A stretch of 64,000 nt of DNA from Paralithodes platypus (GCA_032716605.1 CM064495.1:24142760-24206759); one strand, 5' to 3'; shown: positions 12,208 to 23,837, counted from the first letter of the stretch. A program made the numbers and translations. Notes: a model not told the origin generated them from the letters alone.

Positions 12208-12444
12208 TTCTCTACAGAAAATGGATAAAATTGGATAAGGCTATTTTCCCATCCATAACGCATTTTGTGGGTTTTACCACCTCATGGTGTAGTGGATATA
12301 TCGCAACCCCGATGGCAACCCTGATGGCCTAGTGCAAAACCTGGGGAAGGGATACATAATAATTATGTATATGTACTGTATATTCATAAACCATATTCAT
12401 TGGTTATTTTATGTTTATATATAATCATATCTAGTACCGGGTAC
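12208..12444. other. Unassigned spacer between two CR1 relics
   Basis: I find no coding or repeat signal here beyond AT-rich sequence. Confidence 0.4.
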
Positions 12445-13408
12445 GGATTATACAAATTGAGAGAGATTTGCTCTCCAAAGAGATCTAGATACACTACACG
12501 AATGGGCAGTTAATTGGCAGATGAAGTTCAATGTAGATAAATGCAGTGTAGTACAACTTGGGAAATCGATAGACAATGCAGGATGTATATGAATATAAGA
12601 AACTCAGATATTGAAAAATATTTGGTAGTCATCGTCAACTGTGATTTGAAACCTAGAAATCAATACTTTAGTGCTCGAAATAAGGCAATTAGAGTTCTCG
12701 GATTTATATCTAGAAGTGTGAGTAATAGAACAGCAGACGTAATCATAAAATAAAACTAACATTAGTAAGACCACATATGGATTACGCCGTCCAATTTTGG
12801 TGTCCCTATTACAGAATGGACATAAGATTCCTTGGAGAGGAATGACAAAAATTATCCATAATATTAGAAATCTTCCATGTGAAGAAAGGTTGAAGAAATT
12901 AGGCTTACATTCGTTAGAGACGCAGAGTTACGAGGGGATATGATAGGTGTTCAAGTGAGTTAGTGAGATTAATAAAGGGGACATGAAAGATGTACTAAAG
13001 CTCAGTGATTGCGAAAGATATCGATCAAATGGTTTCAAATTAGACAAATTTTGATTCACAAAAGATATAAGCAAATATTGGTTTGGTAACAGAGTTGTAG
13101 ATAGGTGGAATAGGCTACCAAGTACTAAAGTGGGATCAAGAACGATAGAGAGCATTAAGATAAAATTAGATAGGCATTTGGACGAGATGGGTTGGGTATG
13201 AGGGGGGATCTGCCGGGTGTGAGCTAATCGGCGCTCTGCAGACCCTGTAATCTTGTGTTGATCTTTGACCGTTTTGGTGAGGTCAGTCTTCAAGGTATTA
13301 TTGAGTTGGGTCTATAATTAGGCCTTATAATTGGGGTTGGATGTGACAGGGATTCGCCTTGTGTGGGACGATCGACATTTTACAGACTCCCATTTTCTTA
13401 TGTTCTCA
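12445..13408 (+). pseudogene. Second CR1/L2-like LINE 3' half
   Basis: This is a decayed copy of the same family as 10,688-12,207, here uninterrupted. Recognisable pieces in shifting frames are LHEWAVNWQMKFNVDKC (about 12,494), a KYLVVIVNCDLKPRNQ equivalent, VRPHMDYAVQFW, RMTKIIHNIRNL and FGNRVVDRWNRLPS. The 3' UTR-like part and the TTCTTATGTTCT tail end at about 13,408. Because this copy spans the site where the first copy is interrupted, it shows what the empty locus looked like. The frame is broken several times. Confidence 0.75.
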
Positions 13409-13550
13409 TAAGTGTTCCAGGTTTCACGCCACCTCACTGTAAACTGTCCACGAATAAACCTGTGACCAAATGTGTTTAGTTTGGGGGTGGACTATTAAGG
13501 CTGATAACATTGAGGTTGATCAGCCCTCTCGCCTAATTTTCAACCGTAGT

Positions 13551-13553
<3 letters not shown>

Positions 13554-13620
<67 letters not shown>
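13554..13620. repeat. (AT)n microsatellite at the LTR boundary
   Basis: This pure AT run ends directly at the TG of the first LTR. A short AT-rich stretch also follows the 3' LTR at 19,717, so the element probably inserted into AT-rich DNA. That blurs the target-site duplication. Confidence 0.85.
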
Positions 13621-13623
<3 letters not shown>

Positions 13624-15126
13624 CACATTCCCCTGAACTTATATAACCTCAGTTCAGTTGTATGTGTGTTATAATAATTTACATAGCCTGTGTTATATTG
13701 GGAGAGAGCCATGTTTTCTCTCTCTCGCTCCCTGTATCCCTCCTGTCCAGCAGTGACTCATGGTTACCATGTGAGGGGCCTGGTAGAGAGGCTAGCGATC
13801 TCTTTAGCTGCCACGAGTATAATTACTTCTTTTGTTCAGCCCTTGGGGGATTGTTTTCGTTATCATAATTTTGCACAATGATATCTTGTATTTAGGTGAT
13901 CATTTATGTATTGTTAATGAGAGCACAAGTGCCTAGTATAATTATGCAATCTAGTGACGCTTGGAGCTCTCACTTCTCGCGGCCAGGGGACCCTCGAGTG
14001 AATGTTCCCAAGGTCTCACCAACACTTCAGTCCCACCCCTCGTTATAGCAACATCATTGCTTCACGTGTTGGCTTGCTTCGTGTTTTCCCTTGAATACCA
14101 CCGCATATTTCTTTTTGTTCGTTATTTGATTGGAGCATAGCAGGGGCTGGAGTCATATTGAGCATCTTGTTTTGTTTTAACATCTTTAGTTTAATATTAA
14201 TTACTGCATTCAATTCTTCTTTGGCAATCTAGAATATACGCTTCTCCTTTTATTCCTCCATGTTCTTTTCCATTATTCTGCAGCATTGTTTCACCATTAT
14301 TAGATGTGCATATTATTCATGGTTGATATCACGGGGGGATTGGGTGGCTGGACTGTTTATCTCTGCTTTTGTCAGGCCTTTGAGTACTGAGGTTGCTGGG
14401 CGTGTGATATGGTAGGCTAAGCTTTTTTCCACCACACAGCACCCTTTGACTCGGGTCTTATCCAACCCTTTATTGGGTGGCAGCCAGCTTCCAACTTCCC
14501 CAGGATATCAACCCTTGAGCCTTGTTTAATTTTAGCAGCAATACATTCGGTGCAGTTTAGGACTAGGGGTGGAGCCTGTTACTAGGTGAGGTTGTCCCCA
14601 TTGTACTCGGTTGTATTGAGGTAACCCCAGATGATGTTGTAAGGGTTAAGTCATTAAAGTTGTTTACCCCTTACAACACCACCGCCGAGCTGTGCTGAAG
14701 AGAGCCACTCGGTGTATTATTAGACATAGGCTAGGGATAATAGGCTTGGCACAGAGGTTTATTGCACTGGACTTTCCATGGGTTTTTGCTCTGTATTGTT
14801 CTCAATTCCTAAGCAATTGGGTATGATATAGAGTGTTCTGGGAGTCTAGTAGTGGTATGGTTAGGAAATATTTGGGCAGTTTAGAATAACCTTAGAAGTT
14901 CTCTGGCATACTACACACACTGTGGACTAGACTCGGGGACAATAGATATTTTTGTGTCTCCTTGTTACTGCTTTAATAGAACAAAGAGGAAGATAACCAT
15001 TTTTCCTAGTGAACCTGCGTGTCTTGGTGTTTGAGTCAGATATTAAGAGCGTGTCTGTTGCAGGGTAGTACGGTGCTGTGGGCTAGGCTATTAGAGCGCC
15101 TGGTTGCCCCGGCTCCCCTCGTAACA
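13621..15126 (+). repeat. 5' LTR of Gypsy-type element 1
   Basis: The LTR starts TGTCACATTCCCC and ends CCCTCGTAACA, so it has TG...CA termini. It is 1506 bp long and matches 18,207-19,716 nearly base for base. By eye there are several dozen substitutions and small indels, roughly 2 percent. A TATATAA box lies at about 13,640. A candidate primer-binding site follows directly. Confidence 0.9.
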
Positions 15127-15127
15127 G

Positions 15128-15137
15128 TGGCGACCTC
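15128..15137 (+). promoter_or_regulatory. Candidate tRNA primer-binding site
   Basis: TGGCGACCTC begins one base after the LTR. TGG is the complement of the tRNA CCA end. From memory, TGGCGACC matches the 3' end of arthropod tRNA-Arg species used by mdg1/412-like elements. Beyond the first eight bases I cannot verify the tRNA. Element 2 has the same TGGCGACC at 37,638. Confidence 0.55.
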
Positions 15138-15276
15138 AGACCAGCATAGTGTGATAGTATAGAGTTCTTGTGGTGTGAAGCATTATATTTAGATTGTCCG
15201 TAATTTGTCTTGTAATTGAAAGTCTACGGACATAGTACTCTTATTTCATTAACCCGTGTCCACAACTATTGCTAAG

Positions 15277-16907
15277 ATGTCGCATGTTGATTACATTCCT
15301 GTTCATATTGTGGGGAAGGAGGATGCCTTGCAGTTTATTACAACCCAACCTAGTCAAGAAGAGGTTGCTAGCAGGAGTAGTGATGAATTAAGACGTGTGT
15401 TGGAGGCGTATGGATGGAGCTGGTGCAGTGGTATGTCTAAGGCAGAGTTAGTTCAAGAGGTGTGCAAGTTGGCTGCGCAGCCTAGGGGTCCTTATTTTGA
15501 AGCTAGTACTTGTGTTGTGGATGATGGCACCATCCTGCATGTGCCGCAGCGTCCTAGCAGTCAGGTTAGCTATTATTCTACTGGGGACTGGAGTGGAGCA
15601 ACAACTCCAGAGCAAGGTGATACTGTACTTAGGCAGTCTCCTACTATTACCACAGCACCTGCCACCACGCTTCCACCGTCAGCATTTAACCCTATCAGTA
15701 CGGCCCCTTCATTTTCACATGGCTATGTTCATGCCCCTATGGCCAGTACATTTGTTTCAAGTTATGCTAGCAATCCCCAGTATCCTCCTCCTTCCCCCCA
15801 TGTGTCGTGGGCCACACCCCAGCATTTCACTGCCACTCATACGGTGGCTGCTCAGCACAATGTTCCCCCATATGCACAGTTTCCTCCTATAACCCCGATA
15901 GGGTTGAGAAGGAGTCCAGAGCTTGAGCTCCAACTAAAGAGAATGGAGATAGAAGAGAGACAGAAAGATAGAGAGATGCAAGAGAGGATGGAGTTGAGAA
16001 ACATGGAGATAGACAGAGAGAGAATGCAGGCAGAGAGAGAAGAGAGACAGAGAGATAGGAAGGTAGATTTGGAGAAGACGAAGTTGGAAACTAGTGGGCA
16101 AAGACGACAAGGGAATAGTGCTGGTCATACATCTAAAGAGGAGGCAGAAGAGGTGCTGTTGTCTCGACGGCTGAAACTCGTGCCGGCCTTCGATGAACTT
16201 AAGGTCACAGAGTGGTTCTTACGTTTTGAGAAGAAGGCCCACGAGTATCAGTGGCCGAGGCACCGCTGGGCAGCGTTGGTGTCTAATGTGTTAAAAGGCA
16301 AGGCTCTCGATGCATACGATCGCCTAGAAGTGCAGGAGCTAGAGTATGATGTACTTAAAGAGGCTGTGTTAACAGCCTACGAGCTGCGTCCCGAGGCTTA
16401 CAGGGGGGCTCGGACGTGGAATGTGCCAGGTACCTGCGCGATACTCTAGCTAAGTGGCTGCATTCCGAGTCAGCTGGTACTTTTGAGGCGGCGTGTGAGG
16501 TTTGGCTGATGGAGCAGTTTACAAGCATAGTTGAAAAGGACGTTGGGGAAAAATTAAAAGAAAAGCGGTTTAAATCAATAAGGGAAGCAGCAGTTTGGGC
16601 TGATGACTTTGCACTAGCCCGGCGTGGCACGTGCATGGGGAGCATTGGTGACAGGAGAGACCGACCTGTGCACCAAGCAGCCACAGTATCAGCTCGCCCA
16701 TCACCCAAAGGTACCACAAATAGGACACAACATTATACCAAGGCTGACAACCAGCAAGCTTCTACGGAAGTGAGATGTTATTTCAGCAAGCAAGAGGGTC
16801 ATATTAAACCTCAGTGTGCTAAATGGAAAGCTACCCAGGAACCCAAGGCTGTCCAGTTGGTGGTGACATTAGGGGAGGTGCCTGTGAAAGGCAAGCCAGT
16901 TACTGGT
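15277..16907 (+). pseudogene. gag: gag of Gypsy-type element 1 (frameshifted)
   Basis: The first in-frame ATG is at 15,277 (MSHVDYIPVH). Residues about 30-70 look like a SAP-type helix-turn-helix (SSDELRRVLEAYGW...KAELVQEV). A Pro/Thr-rich stretch follows, then a long charged coiled coil (RRSPELELQLKRMEIEER onward), then a SCAN-like capsid region (FDELKVTEWFLRFEKKAHEY; VLTAYELRPEAYR). Near 16,405 a deletion shifts the frame. The capsid continues in the next frame (ARYLRDTLAKWLHSESAGTF, AVWADDFALARR). The zinc knuckle, CYFSKQEGHIKPQC, has Ser in place of the second Cys. Sequence after KGKPVTG at about 16,907 belongs to a nested PLE. The protein would package element RNA, but this copy is dead. 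Confidence 0.8.
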
Positions 16908-17210
16908 GAGTTTGATACTTTAATTTCTAAACATAACTTCAAAATAGTTGACAGTTCTACTAGTAAAGATTTGAGAACTCTCGAATCAATACTGTATATA
17001 TCAAAGTTAACAAGCCCCAGTTAAATAATATGTTGTCTGCCGCGCCCCTTTCAATTGTATATATGTTACCCTTTGCTAAAATTCTTTACCTGTATATTAT
17101 ACTTAATTTCTAATGATTTTGAATCTTTTTAACTTTTAGATCACTGATGATGACATCTAGAATATGTCGAAACGTTTGAAAATATGAAAATAAAGATGTT
17201 GTTCGCTGCC
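16908..17210 (+). pseudogene. Penelope-like element 3' end nested in LTR element 1
   Basis: The translation after the gag break reads HNFKIVDSSTSKDLRTLESI and then, after a one-base shift, a KPQLNN...SAAPLSIVY segment. This is the pattern I recognise for the C-terminal end of the PLE GIY-YIG endonuclease domain (LRxLESxYI...KPxLN...S.PL.I). Stops follow, then a short 3' UTR holding a hammerhead-like motif at 17,144-17,173. The 5' side is truncated, so only the tail of the element inserted. The orientation is the same as the host LTR element. Confidence 0.65.
17144..17173 (+). ncRNA. Hammerhead-ribozyme-like core
   Basis: CTGATGA (17,144-17,150) is followed by one T and then a stem GACAT (17,152-17,156) with loop CTAGAAT and stem ATGTC (17,164-17,168). 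GAAAC comes immediately after (17,169-17,173). This is the order of the hammerhead core: CUGAUGA, stem II, GAAA. PLEs are known to carry hammerhead motifs, and this one lies just downstream of a PLE endonuclease remnant. The extra T beside stem II, and stems I and III, which I could not close by eye, make activity doubtful. Confidence 0.45.
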
Positions 17211-17459
17211 TCACTTATTGTCTTATTCCTGCTGAAACTACGATTCCCTAAGGACAGACCCATCTCGGATACTACTATGAAATAGCTAGATTTAAAACAA
17301 AAATCTTGGGGGGACTCACAGCGCCCCCGCAAACCCCCCAGCTGATTAGACTCGCTATGTTCGCCACCCACCCTGAGGGGAGGGAGGGAGGGAGGGGGGG
17401 GGGAGGGGTGCAATTCTAGTGCTTGCCCCTAGGCGCTATTTACCCTAGCTACGCCCCTG
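17211..17459. other. Unassigned spacer with a G-rich tract
   Basis: No coding pattern is visible. It contains GGGAGGGAGGGAGGG-type sequence near 17,377-17,407 that could form G-quadruplex-like structure on the plus strand. Confidence 0.4.
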
Positions 17460-17911
17460 TCCGGGGTGGCACCCAACATAGAGGCTGGAGACAGTTTAAA
17501 GTTCAAGTTGGCTCCCTACCGTATAAATCCTGCTCGACAGCCTGTCTTAAAAGCAGAGCTGGACTACATGTTGGAGAAGGCTCTGAGGGATAAGGGATAT
17601 CGTGACTGCAACCTGAGCAGAGTGGCAAGATCCGTTTTTGTGTTGATGTTAGTGCATTATCCCAGATAGACGCCTATCCATTACCCAGAGTTGACGACCG
17701 CATCGGGGCTGCCACGTTTATCACTAAGGTTGAATTAGTGAAGGGTTATTGGCAGGTCCCGTTGCCTGAGAGAGCGAAGAGAAGTGCCAGTCTTGTGGTG
17801 GACTGGGCCGTTTATCAGTGTCGGGTGTTGTTTTGCTGCCGGAACTCAGTTTGGATGTGTGGCATGTTAAGGGCACTGATAATGTTATGGCTGATTGGTT
17901 GTCATGAGAGG
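17460..17911 (+). pseudogene. pol: Remnant RT and RNase H end of Gypsy-type element 1
   Basis: FKLAPYRINPARQPVLKAEL (from about 17,500) is the start of a Gypsy RT domain. After a break, PLPRVDDRIGAATFITKVEL and VKGYWQVPLPERAK (to about 17,780) are RT fingers motifs. The polymerase core with the catalytic YxDD box is deleted. At about 17,857-17,908 the frame reads DVWHVKGTDNVMADWLS and then a stop, the end of a Gypsy RNase H. Only about 300 bases separate this from the 3' LTR and they contain no integrase. Integrase would be expected here in a standard Gypsy order. Confidence 0.7.
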
Positions 17912-18194
17912 GTATGTTATAAGGAGAACCCTCGCCGTTCAGTCAGTGTTGGTGTAGCCTCCTACTTAGGTTTGATTAGCATGTTTACGTCTGGTGCTTG
18001 TTGGTTGCCGTATGTAGCCCAGGGTAGGGTCGTAAAGTAGGAGTTGCTGTGTTTCTGTATAGAAGAAAATATTTAAATACAAAAATATAAAACTATAACA
18101 AACAAATACTAAAAAGACTGTAGTTGTGTATGTTTTGTAGTGTTATTGAAGTATGAGCAGTCTGTTGTTTCAAGATGCACCAACAGACTCCCCC

Positions 18195-18206
18195 TGGGTG
18201 TGAGGG
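18195..18206 (+). promoter_or_regulatory. Possible polypurine tract
   Basis: TGGGTGTGAGGG directly precedes the TG of the 3' LTR. It is purine-rich but interrupted by T, so it is a weak candidate for the plus-strand primer. Confidence 0.35.
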
Positions 18207-19716
18207 TGTCACATTCCCCTGAACTTATATAACCTCAGTTCAGTTGTAGGCCTATGTGTGTTATAATAATTTACATAGTCTGTGTTATATTGGGAGAGAG
18301 CCATGTTTTCTCTCTCTCGCTCCCTGTATCCCTCGTGTCCAGCAGTGACGTCATGGTTACCATGTGAGGGACCTGGTAGAGAGGCTAGCGATCTCTTTAG
18401 CTGCCACGAATATAATTACTTCTTTTGTTCAGCCCTTGGGGGATTGGTTTCATTATCATAATTTTGCACAATGATATCTTGTATTTAGGTGATCATTTAT
18501 GTATTGTTAATGAGAGCACAAGTGCCTAGTATAATTATGCAATCTAGTGACGCTTGGAGCTCTCACTTCTCGCGGCCAGGGGACCCTCGAGTGAATGTTC
18601 CCACGGTTCCACCACCACTTCAGTCCCACCCCTCGTTATAGCAACATCATTGCTTCACGTGTTGGCTTGCTTCGTGTTTTCCCTTGAATACCGCATATTT
18701 CTTTTTGTTCGTTATTTGATTGGAGCATAGCAGGGGCTGTAGTCGTATTGAGCATCTTGTTTTGTTTTAACATCTTTAGTTTAATATTAATTACTGCATT
18801 CATTTCTTCTTTGGCAATCTAGAATATAAGCTTCTCCTTTTATTCCTCCATGTTCTTTTCCATTATTCTGCAGCATTGTTTCACCATTATTAGATGTGCA
18901 TATTATTCATGGTTGATATCACTGGGGGGATTGGGTGGCTGGACTGTTTATCTCTGTTTTTGTCAGGCCTTTGAGTACTGAGGTTGCTGGGTGTGTGATA
19001 TGGTAGGCTAAGCTTTTTTCCACCACACAGCATCCTTTGACTCGGGTCTTATCCAACCCTTTATTGGGTGGCAGCCAGCTTCCAACTTCCCCAGGATATC
19101 AACCTTGAGCCTTGTTTAGTTTTAGCAGCAATACATTCGGTGCAGTTTGGGACTAGGGGTGGAGCCTGTTACTAGGTGAGGTTGTCCCCATTGTACTCGG
19201 TTGTATTGAGGTAACCCCAGATGATGTTGTTAGGGTTAAGTCATTAAAGTGTGTTTACCCCTTACAACACCACCGCCGAGCTGTGCTGAAGAGAGCCACT
19301 CGGTGTATTATTAGGACATAGGCTAGGGATAATAGGCTTGGCACAGAGGTTTATTGCACTGGACTTTCCATGGGTTTTTGCTCTGTATTGTTCTCAATTC
19401 CTAAGCGATTGGGTATGATATAGTGTTCTGGGAGTCTAGTAGTGGTATGGTTAGGAAATATTTGGGCAGTTTAGAATAACCTTAGAAGTTCTCTGGCATA
19501 CTACACGCACTGTGGACTAGGCTCGGGGACAATAGATATTTTTGTGTCTCCTTGTTACTGCTTTAATAGAGCAAAGAGGAAGATAACCATTTTTCCTAGC
19601 GAACCTGCGTGTCTTGGTGTTTGAGTCAGATATTAAGAGCGTGTCTGTTGCAGGGTAGTACGGTGCTGTGGGCTAGGCTATTAGAGCGTCTGGTTGCCCC
19701 GGCTCCCCTCGTAACA
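18207..19716 (+). repeat. 3' LTR of Gypsy-type element 1
   Basis: This is 1510 bp running from TGTCACATTC to CTCGTAACA and aligns along its whole length with 13,621-15,126. Differences include a six-base TAGGCC insertion near 18,228 and a three-base deletion near 18,692. The divergence implies the element is not recent. Confidence 0.9.
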
Positions 19717-19732
19717 AAATATATGTATATAT

Positions 19733-21636
19733 TGTTACGTCCTGGGATATATAAACACTGGGCTCTTTCTATTGGACTAGGTATGCGGCAACAAGCAACA
19801 ACGGAAAACGCTAGATCCAACCCTTATCTATAAACCCAGGCAACAAACCACCCTAAACCGTCAAGAGTCCTGCCTGGACAACGAGGTATCCTATGACTCG
19901 GTTACAGGGTGCACGCACTATAGACTGCTGATAGTCAAGCAGGCTATATAAAAGATCACACAATTAAGTTGACTTAAAGCTTCAAGGAAAAGATAGATAC
20001 CGGAATTAAATTGCAGAAACAATTTAATAACAAACTAGAAGAAAGTACATTTAACGTTACGTTAATTAATACAACTAATCACCCCTGCGTGAAAGAAGGT
20101 GAAAGCAAACAGTCCTCAAAACATCGTACAGGTAGACAAGATGCAGGTTTCTAAACTGCATGCGGCTACTGTAGGATCTGATGCTTAGCAAAGAAAGTAA
20201 GTTACGGATTTAGAGAACTCTTAACTAATAAGCAGGAATAAATACTAGTGATAGGACCTACAGTGTATGATGGCATAGGTATAATTAAATAAAGGCAGCA
20301 ACTCGCAACATAACCACATACAGGTGTGCTTCTCACTCTTAGTCAGGCAAGCCTGCTCGGACAGAGTCTCTAAGCCACACCCTGACTCACAATGCTCACA
20401 AAGACGGTAAACTGTGGCACAATAACAAGCATACAGATATAATAAGCCGCTAGCTGTTAATCTGCCAGGTGGCAGAGGTCTAGCCGGAAGGATATAGGCT
20501 TCGGATACCCGGGCTGAGCCACCTGCTCTAGCCTAGGGACGTTCCCAAGTCTGTGCGCCAAATTACTCTAATTGAAAGGGTGCTCTCTTGAGAGACTCAG
20601 ATCCCAAGTATCTGACTCTCTCCTGGCGACCCTAAAACAAAAGCAAGACGTGCTAGTACCGTACAGTGCTGAGTGGACTAGGCAAGGGCCCTCACACAAC
20701 ACAACACTAGACACACAGGGACACAGACAAGAAAATGCCCCCAGACTCCCACGGGTATCCTAGTAAAGCCGTGCGGGTCCACAGGACTCGCACCAGCAGA
20801 CTTTACTTAAAGGATCACAAAAAACCTCCCCTCCGGTCTAGCCCCTGCTCACCTGCCACAAGAACACACTAGCAAGCATGAAACCACCAAATATGAGACA
20901 ACAAAAAAGCTTCCTAGGTCTCATTAACAATTACATCTCTGCATAAGGCCCAAAATCCTATCTAGTTATCTGAGAGCTCGTCGTTAATACAATAATAGAT
21001 ATAAGGTCTATCAAGGGGATGGGATAATTAAATAGATTGGTGAAGTAGTGGAAAGAAGGTATACAAAGTAAGAGAGAAAGTTTCTAAGTGGGGTTGAGAG
21101 GGATAGATATCAAGGGGGTCCGAAGGGTACGACAGTGAGGTGAGCTCTGAGTCTTGAATCTGTCTGGACCCCACCCTAGGCATGCAAAATACCTCCCATG
21201 CTGGCAACACTCAACACGGTTGCCGGGTCAAAATCCTCTACCCCTTGCGTGAGTCGAAACTAAGCCTAAAAATCAAATGCACGTGGCAACATCAGGCTCG
21301 TCCCAAGCTAGTCTCTCCGCGCACGCGCAAAGCAACATCCCCCAACCGGTCTCTCTCTCCCGCTCGTCTCCTCCCACTCTCACTAGACTTACATCTTATA
21401 TATTATAATGAAATAATCAACTATCGAGAATAAAATATACTAAGATGTGTTGGTTAAGAATAAGGGCAGCTTCAAGCTGTGAAACAACATAAGAATATCC
21501 CAGACATTAGTTACATTGTCGTAGGATATATACTAAGGAAAAGCCGGCCAGCCGGCTGCCGCCAGCCGGTTTCTAAACGGCTGGGCAGCCGACACTCGCG
21601 CATGCCCGCACGTGGCTACTATGCAGGAGCGTCACA
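19733..21636 (-). repeat. Solo LTR of a related element, opposite orientation
   Basis: On the minus strand the sequence starts TGTGACGCTCC and ends GGACGTAACA. These termini match the style of the two other LTRs in the window (TGTSAC at the start, GTAACA at the end). ATAT flanks both sides (19,729-19,732 and 21,637-21,640), compatible with a 4-bp duplication, although the flank is AT-repeat and this is weak. There is no gag or pol, so I read it as a 1904-bp solo LTR left by recombination between LTRs. No similarity to the body of the neighbouring LTRs is obvious by eye. Confidence 0.5.
21541..21596. repeat. GC-rich fold-back segment
   Basis: GCCGGCCAGCCGGC and following CCAGCCGG/CGGCTGG words can pair with each other. 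The segment lies near the end of the solo LTR. Confidence 0.4.
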
Positions 21637-21947
21637 ATATATATGTATATATATATATAATCTGTATATATAACGCACTACATGAAAATACTTTCTAATT
21701 GTTTACCAAATACAAAAAGTTCAATTGGTTTGCTAGAACGGTGAGAGAGAGAGAAAGAGAGAGAGTTACAAGGAATAGTTAGAATCTCAGAGATCTTGCG
21801 GTCCATTCCAAGGAGATACTCGAAGTGGAAGAAGAGAGACCGTTTAGTTCACTACACTCATTACAGTGTGTAAAGTACTATCTACTCTCTTCTTGAACTG
21901 CTCTACTGAAGAACTGCTTACAGTTTCTGAGGGAAGTTTGTTCCAGG

Positions 21948-23162
21948 TTCTATCTATCTCTCCCTTCTCTGAAATCTCCATCTTAGGAGATTTCAACGTT
22001 CACCACCGCCAATGGCTCTCCTCTCACTCTACTGATCCACCTGGTGAACAAGCCTACGTCTTTTCTATCATAAATTACCTAGAGCAGCTGGTCCAGCCAC
22101 CCACCCGTATCCCGGATCGCTTCGGAGATCGGCCCAACATTCTCGACTTATTTCTGACTTCTAACCCTTTTTCTTATACTGTCAATCTTTTCTCTCCTTT
22201 GGGCTCCTCCGACCATAAACTTATCTCCGTCACCTGTCCTATCTCTTCAGTACGGCCAGCCGATCCTCCCAGCCGGCGGCGCTTGTGGCACTTTGGCGCT
22301 GCCAACTGGGAGGCTCTCCGGCAGTACTTCTTTGATTTCCCATGGAATGACTTCTGCTTCTGTGGCCGAGAACCCTCGGAAAGTGCTGAACGCATTACCG
22401 AGGTAATCCTCTTGGGCATGGAAGCGTACATCCATTTTCTTTCTTTCAGTCTAATGCAAAAAAATCTTGGTTTACTCACGCTTGTTCTACTGCTGTCCAC
22501 AACAAGGAGGAAGTATTCAAACGGTATCGACGCCTTAAAACTCAAGAATCTCATTCTTCCTATGTTTCTGCCCGGAATCAAGCCAAATCTGTTCTTCGAC
22601 TAGCCAAGCATTCTTTCATCAATAATAAATGCACTGAACTATCCAACTCTAGCTCTTCCCAAGCTTTCTGGCATCTAGCCAAAAACCTCTCCAACAACTT
22701 TTCTTCCTCGTCTTTCCCTCCCCTTTTCCACTCTGATGGCACAACCATCACTTCTTCCTCTGACAGAGCTGAACTCTTTGCTCAAACTTTTGCCAGAAAC
22801 TCTACCTTGGATGATTCCGGTGCTATTCCTCCCTCTCCAACTAATGCCTAATATCCTAATCTCTTCTAAAGACGTACCTTCTACCCTCTCTGGGCTTAAT
22901 ACTAAGAAGGCGTACGGTCCGGACGGTGTTCCTCCTGTTGTACTTAAAAACTGTGCTTCCGTGCTGACCCACTGTCTAGCCAAACTCTTTCGTCTCTGTC
23001 TCTCCTCTAACATCTTTTCTTCTTGCTGGAAGTTTGCTCTCATTCAACCTGTCCCAAAGAAGGGTGACCGCTCTCAACCCTCCAACTATCGTCCAATTGC
23101 TCTCATCTCTTGTATCTCTAAAGTTTTTGAAACTATTCTTGCTTCCAAATTTCTTAACCTCT
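21948..23162 (+). pseudogene. Jockey-like LINE copy A, endonuclease to RT start
   Basis: Homology to the other family copies begins near 21,948. The endonuclease part shows [20 protein letters not shown] and [12 protein letters not shown], which include the GDFN and SDH catalytic motifs. The linker and the beginning of RT follow ([40 protein letters not shown]). Frames change at about 22,440 and 22,730, and a stretch of the linker is deleted near 22,850. Copy A is cut at KFLN/L (23,162), where unrelated sequence replaces about 165 bases of RT. The encoded enzyme would nick DNA and reverse transcribe the LINE RNA; this copy cannot. Confidence 0.8.
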
Positions 23163-23302
23163 CCGCTGCGTACCCCCTATAGTATACAGCCACCCCTGTG
23201 CGGAGGTATTTAGACTGTGTCCTCCACTCAAATCGTCATCGTACAATAAATATCATTAATACTTATCCATATGCGCCTATTTTACGTTGATTATAAAGGT
23301 AT

Positions 23303-23733
23303 TAACCCATTGGCTGCGGCTATGTTTGGGCTATTTAGGGCATATTCAGGCACTCCTGAATGATAAATCAAGCATCGGCATTAAATGAACTGTATTCTGC
23401 CGAAAAATAGGCGAAAATAGCTTCAAAATGAGACCAGAACGGGCCCCGTACGTGGTCTGGTTCACCCGCAGTGGTGCCAGTGAAACACGGGAAACCCGCT
23501 ATTTGGTAGCACTCGCTCGCTTGGCTACACTGTTGTGTGAGAGAGAGAGAGAGACCCGCGCGAGAGACAGTCTACCTCAGTGAGCCGCTCGCTGCTCTGA
23601 GGGACGGAGGTGGGCCCCTCACGCTCCCGCCCACTGACACTCAATTTTTACGGTTTTTACAGGCTTTTAAAGCCTGGAAATTGCTGTAACTTGCCAGGAC
23701 GTTCCAGAACGTCACCCGCAGCGAAAGGGTTAA
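23303..23733 (+). mobile_element. TTAA-flanked MITE (piggyBac-like), 423 bp
   Basis: TTAA flanks both ends. The left end reads CCCATTGGCTGCGG and the right end, inverted, reads CCCTTTCGCTGCGG, giving an imperfect TIR starting CCC, as in piggyBac-type elements. There is no ORF of note. A relative of almost identical length lies inverted at 26,413-26,842, and both contain the segment GGGCATATTCAGG...TCCTGAATGAT near one end. Confidence 0.6.
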
Positions 23734-23837
23734 CCTGTTACAGCAATAAAACAAGTGGAAACAGCGTTTGGGTGGTCAAAATCGGCAAATTAGATCGGGA
23801 GTTACATAACTTAAGGCTGAGGCAGCCTGCTAGCCAG

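Noticed and set aside
15934..16128. Antisense frame over the gag coiled coil
   Set aside because: It mirrors the GAGAGA-rich coding sequence of gag and has no independent support.
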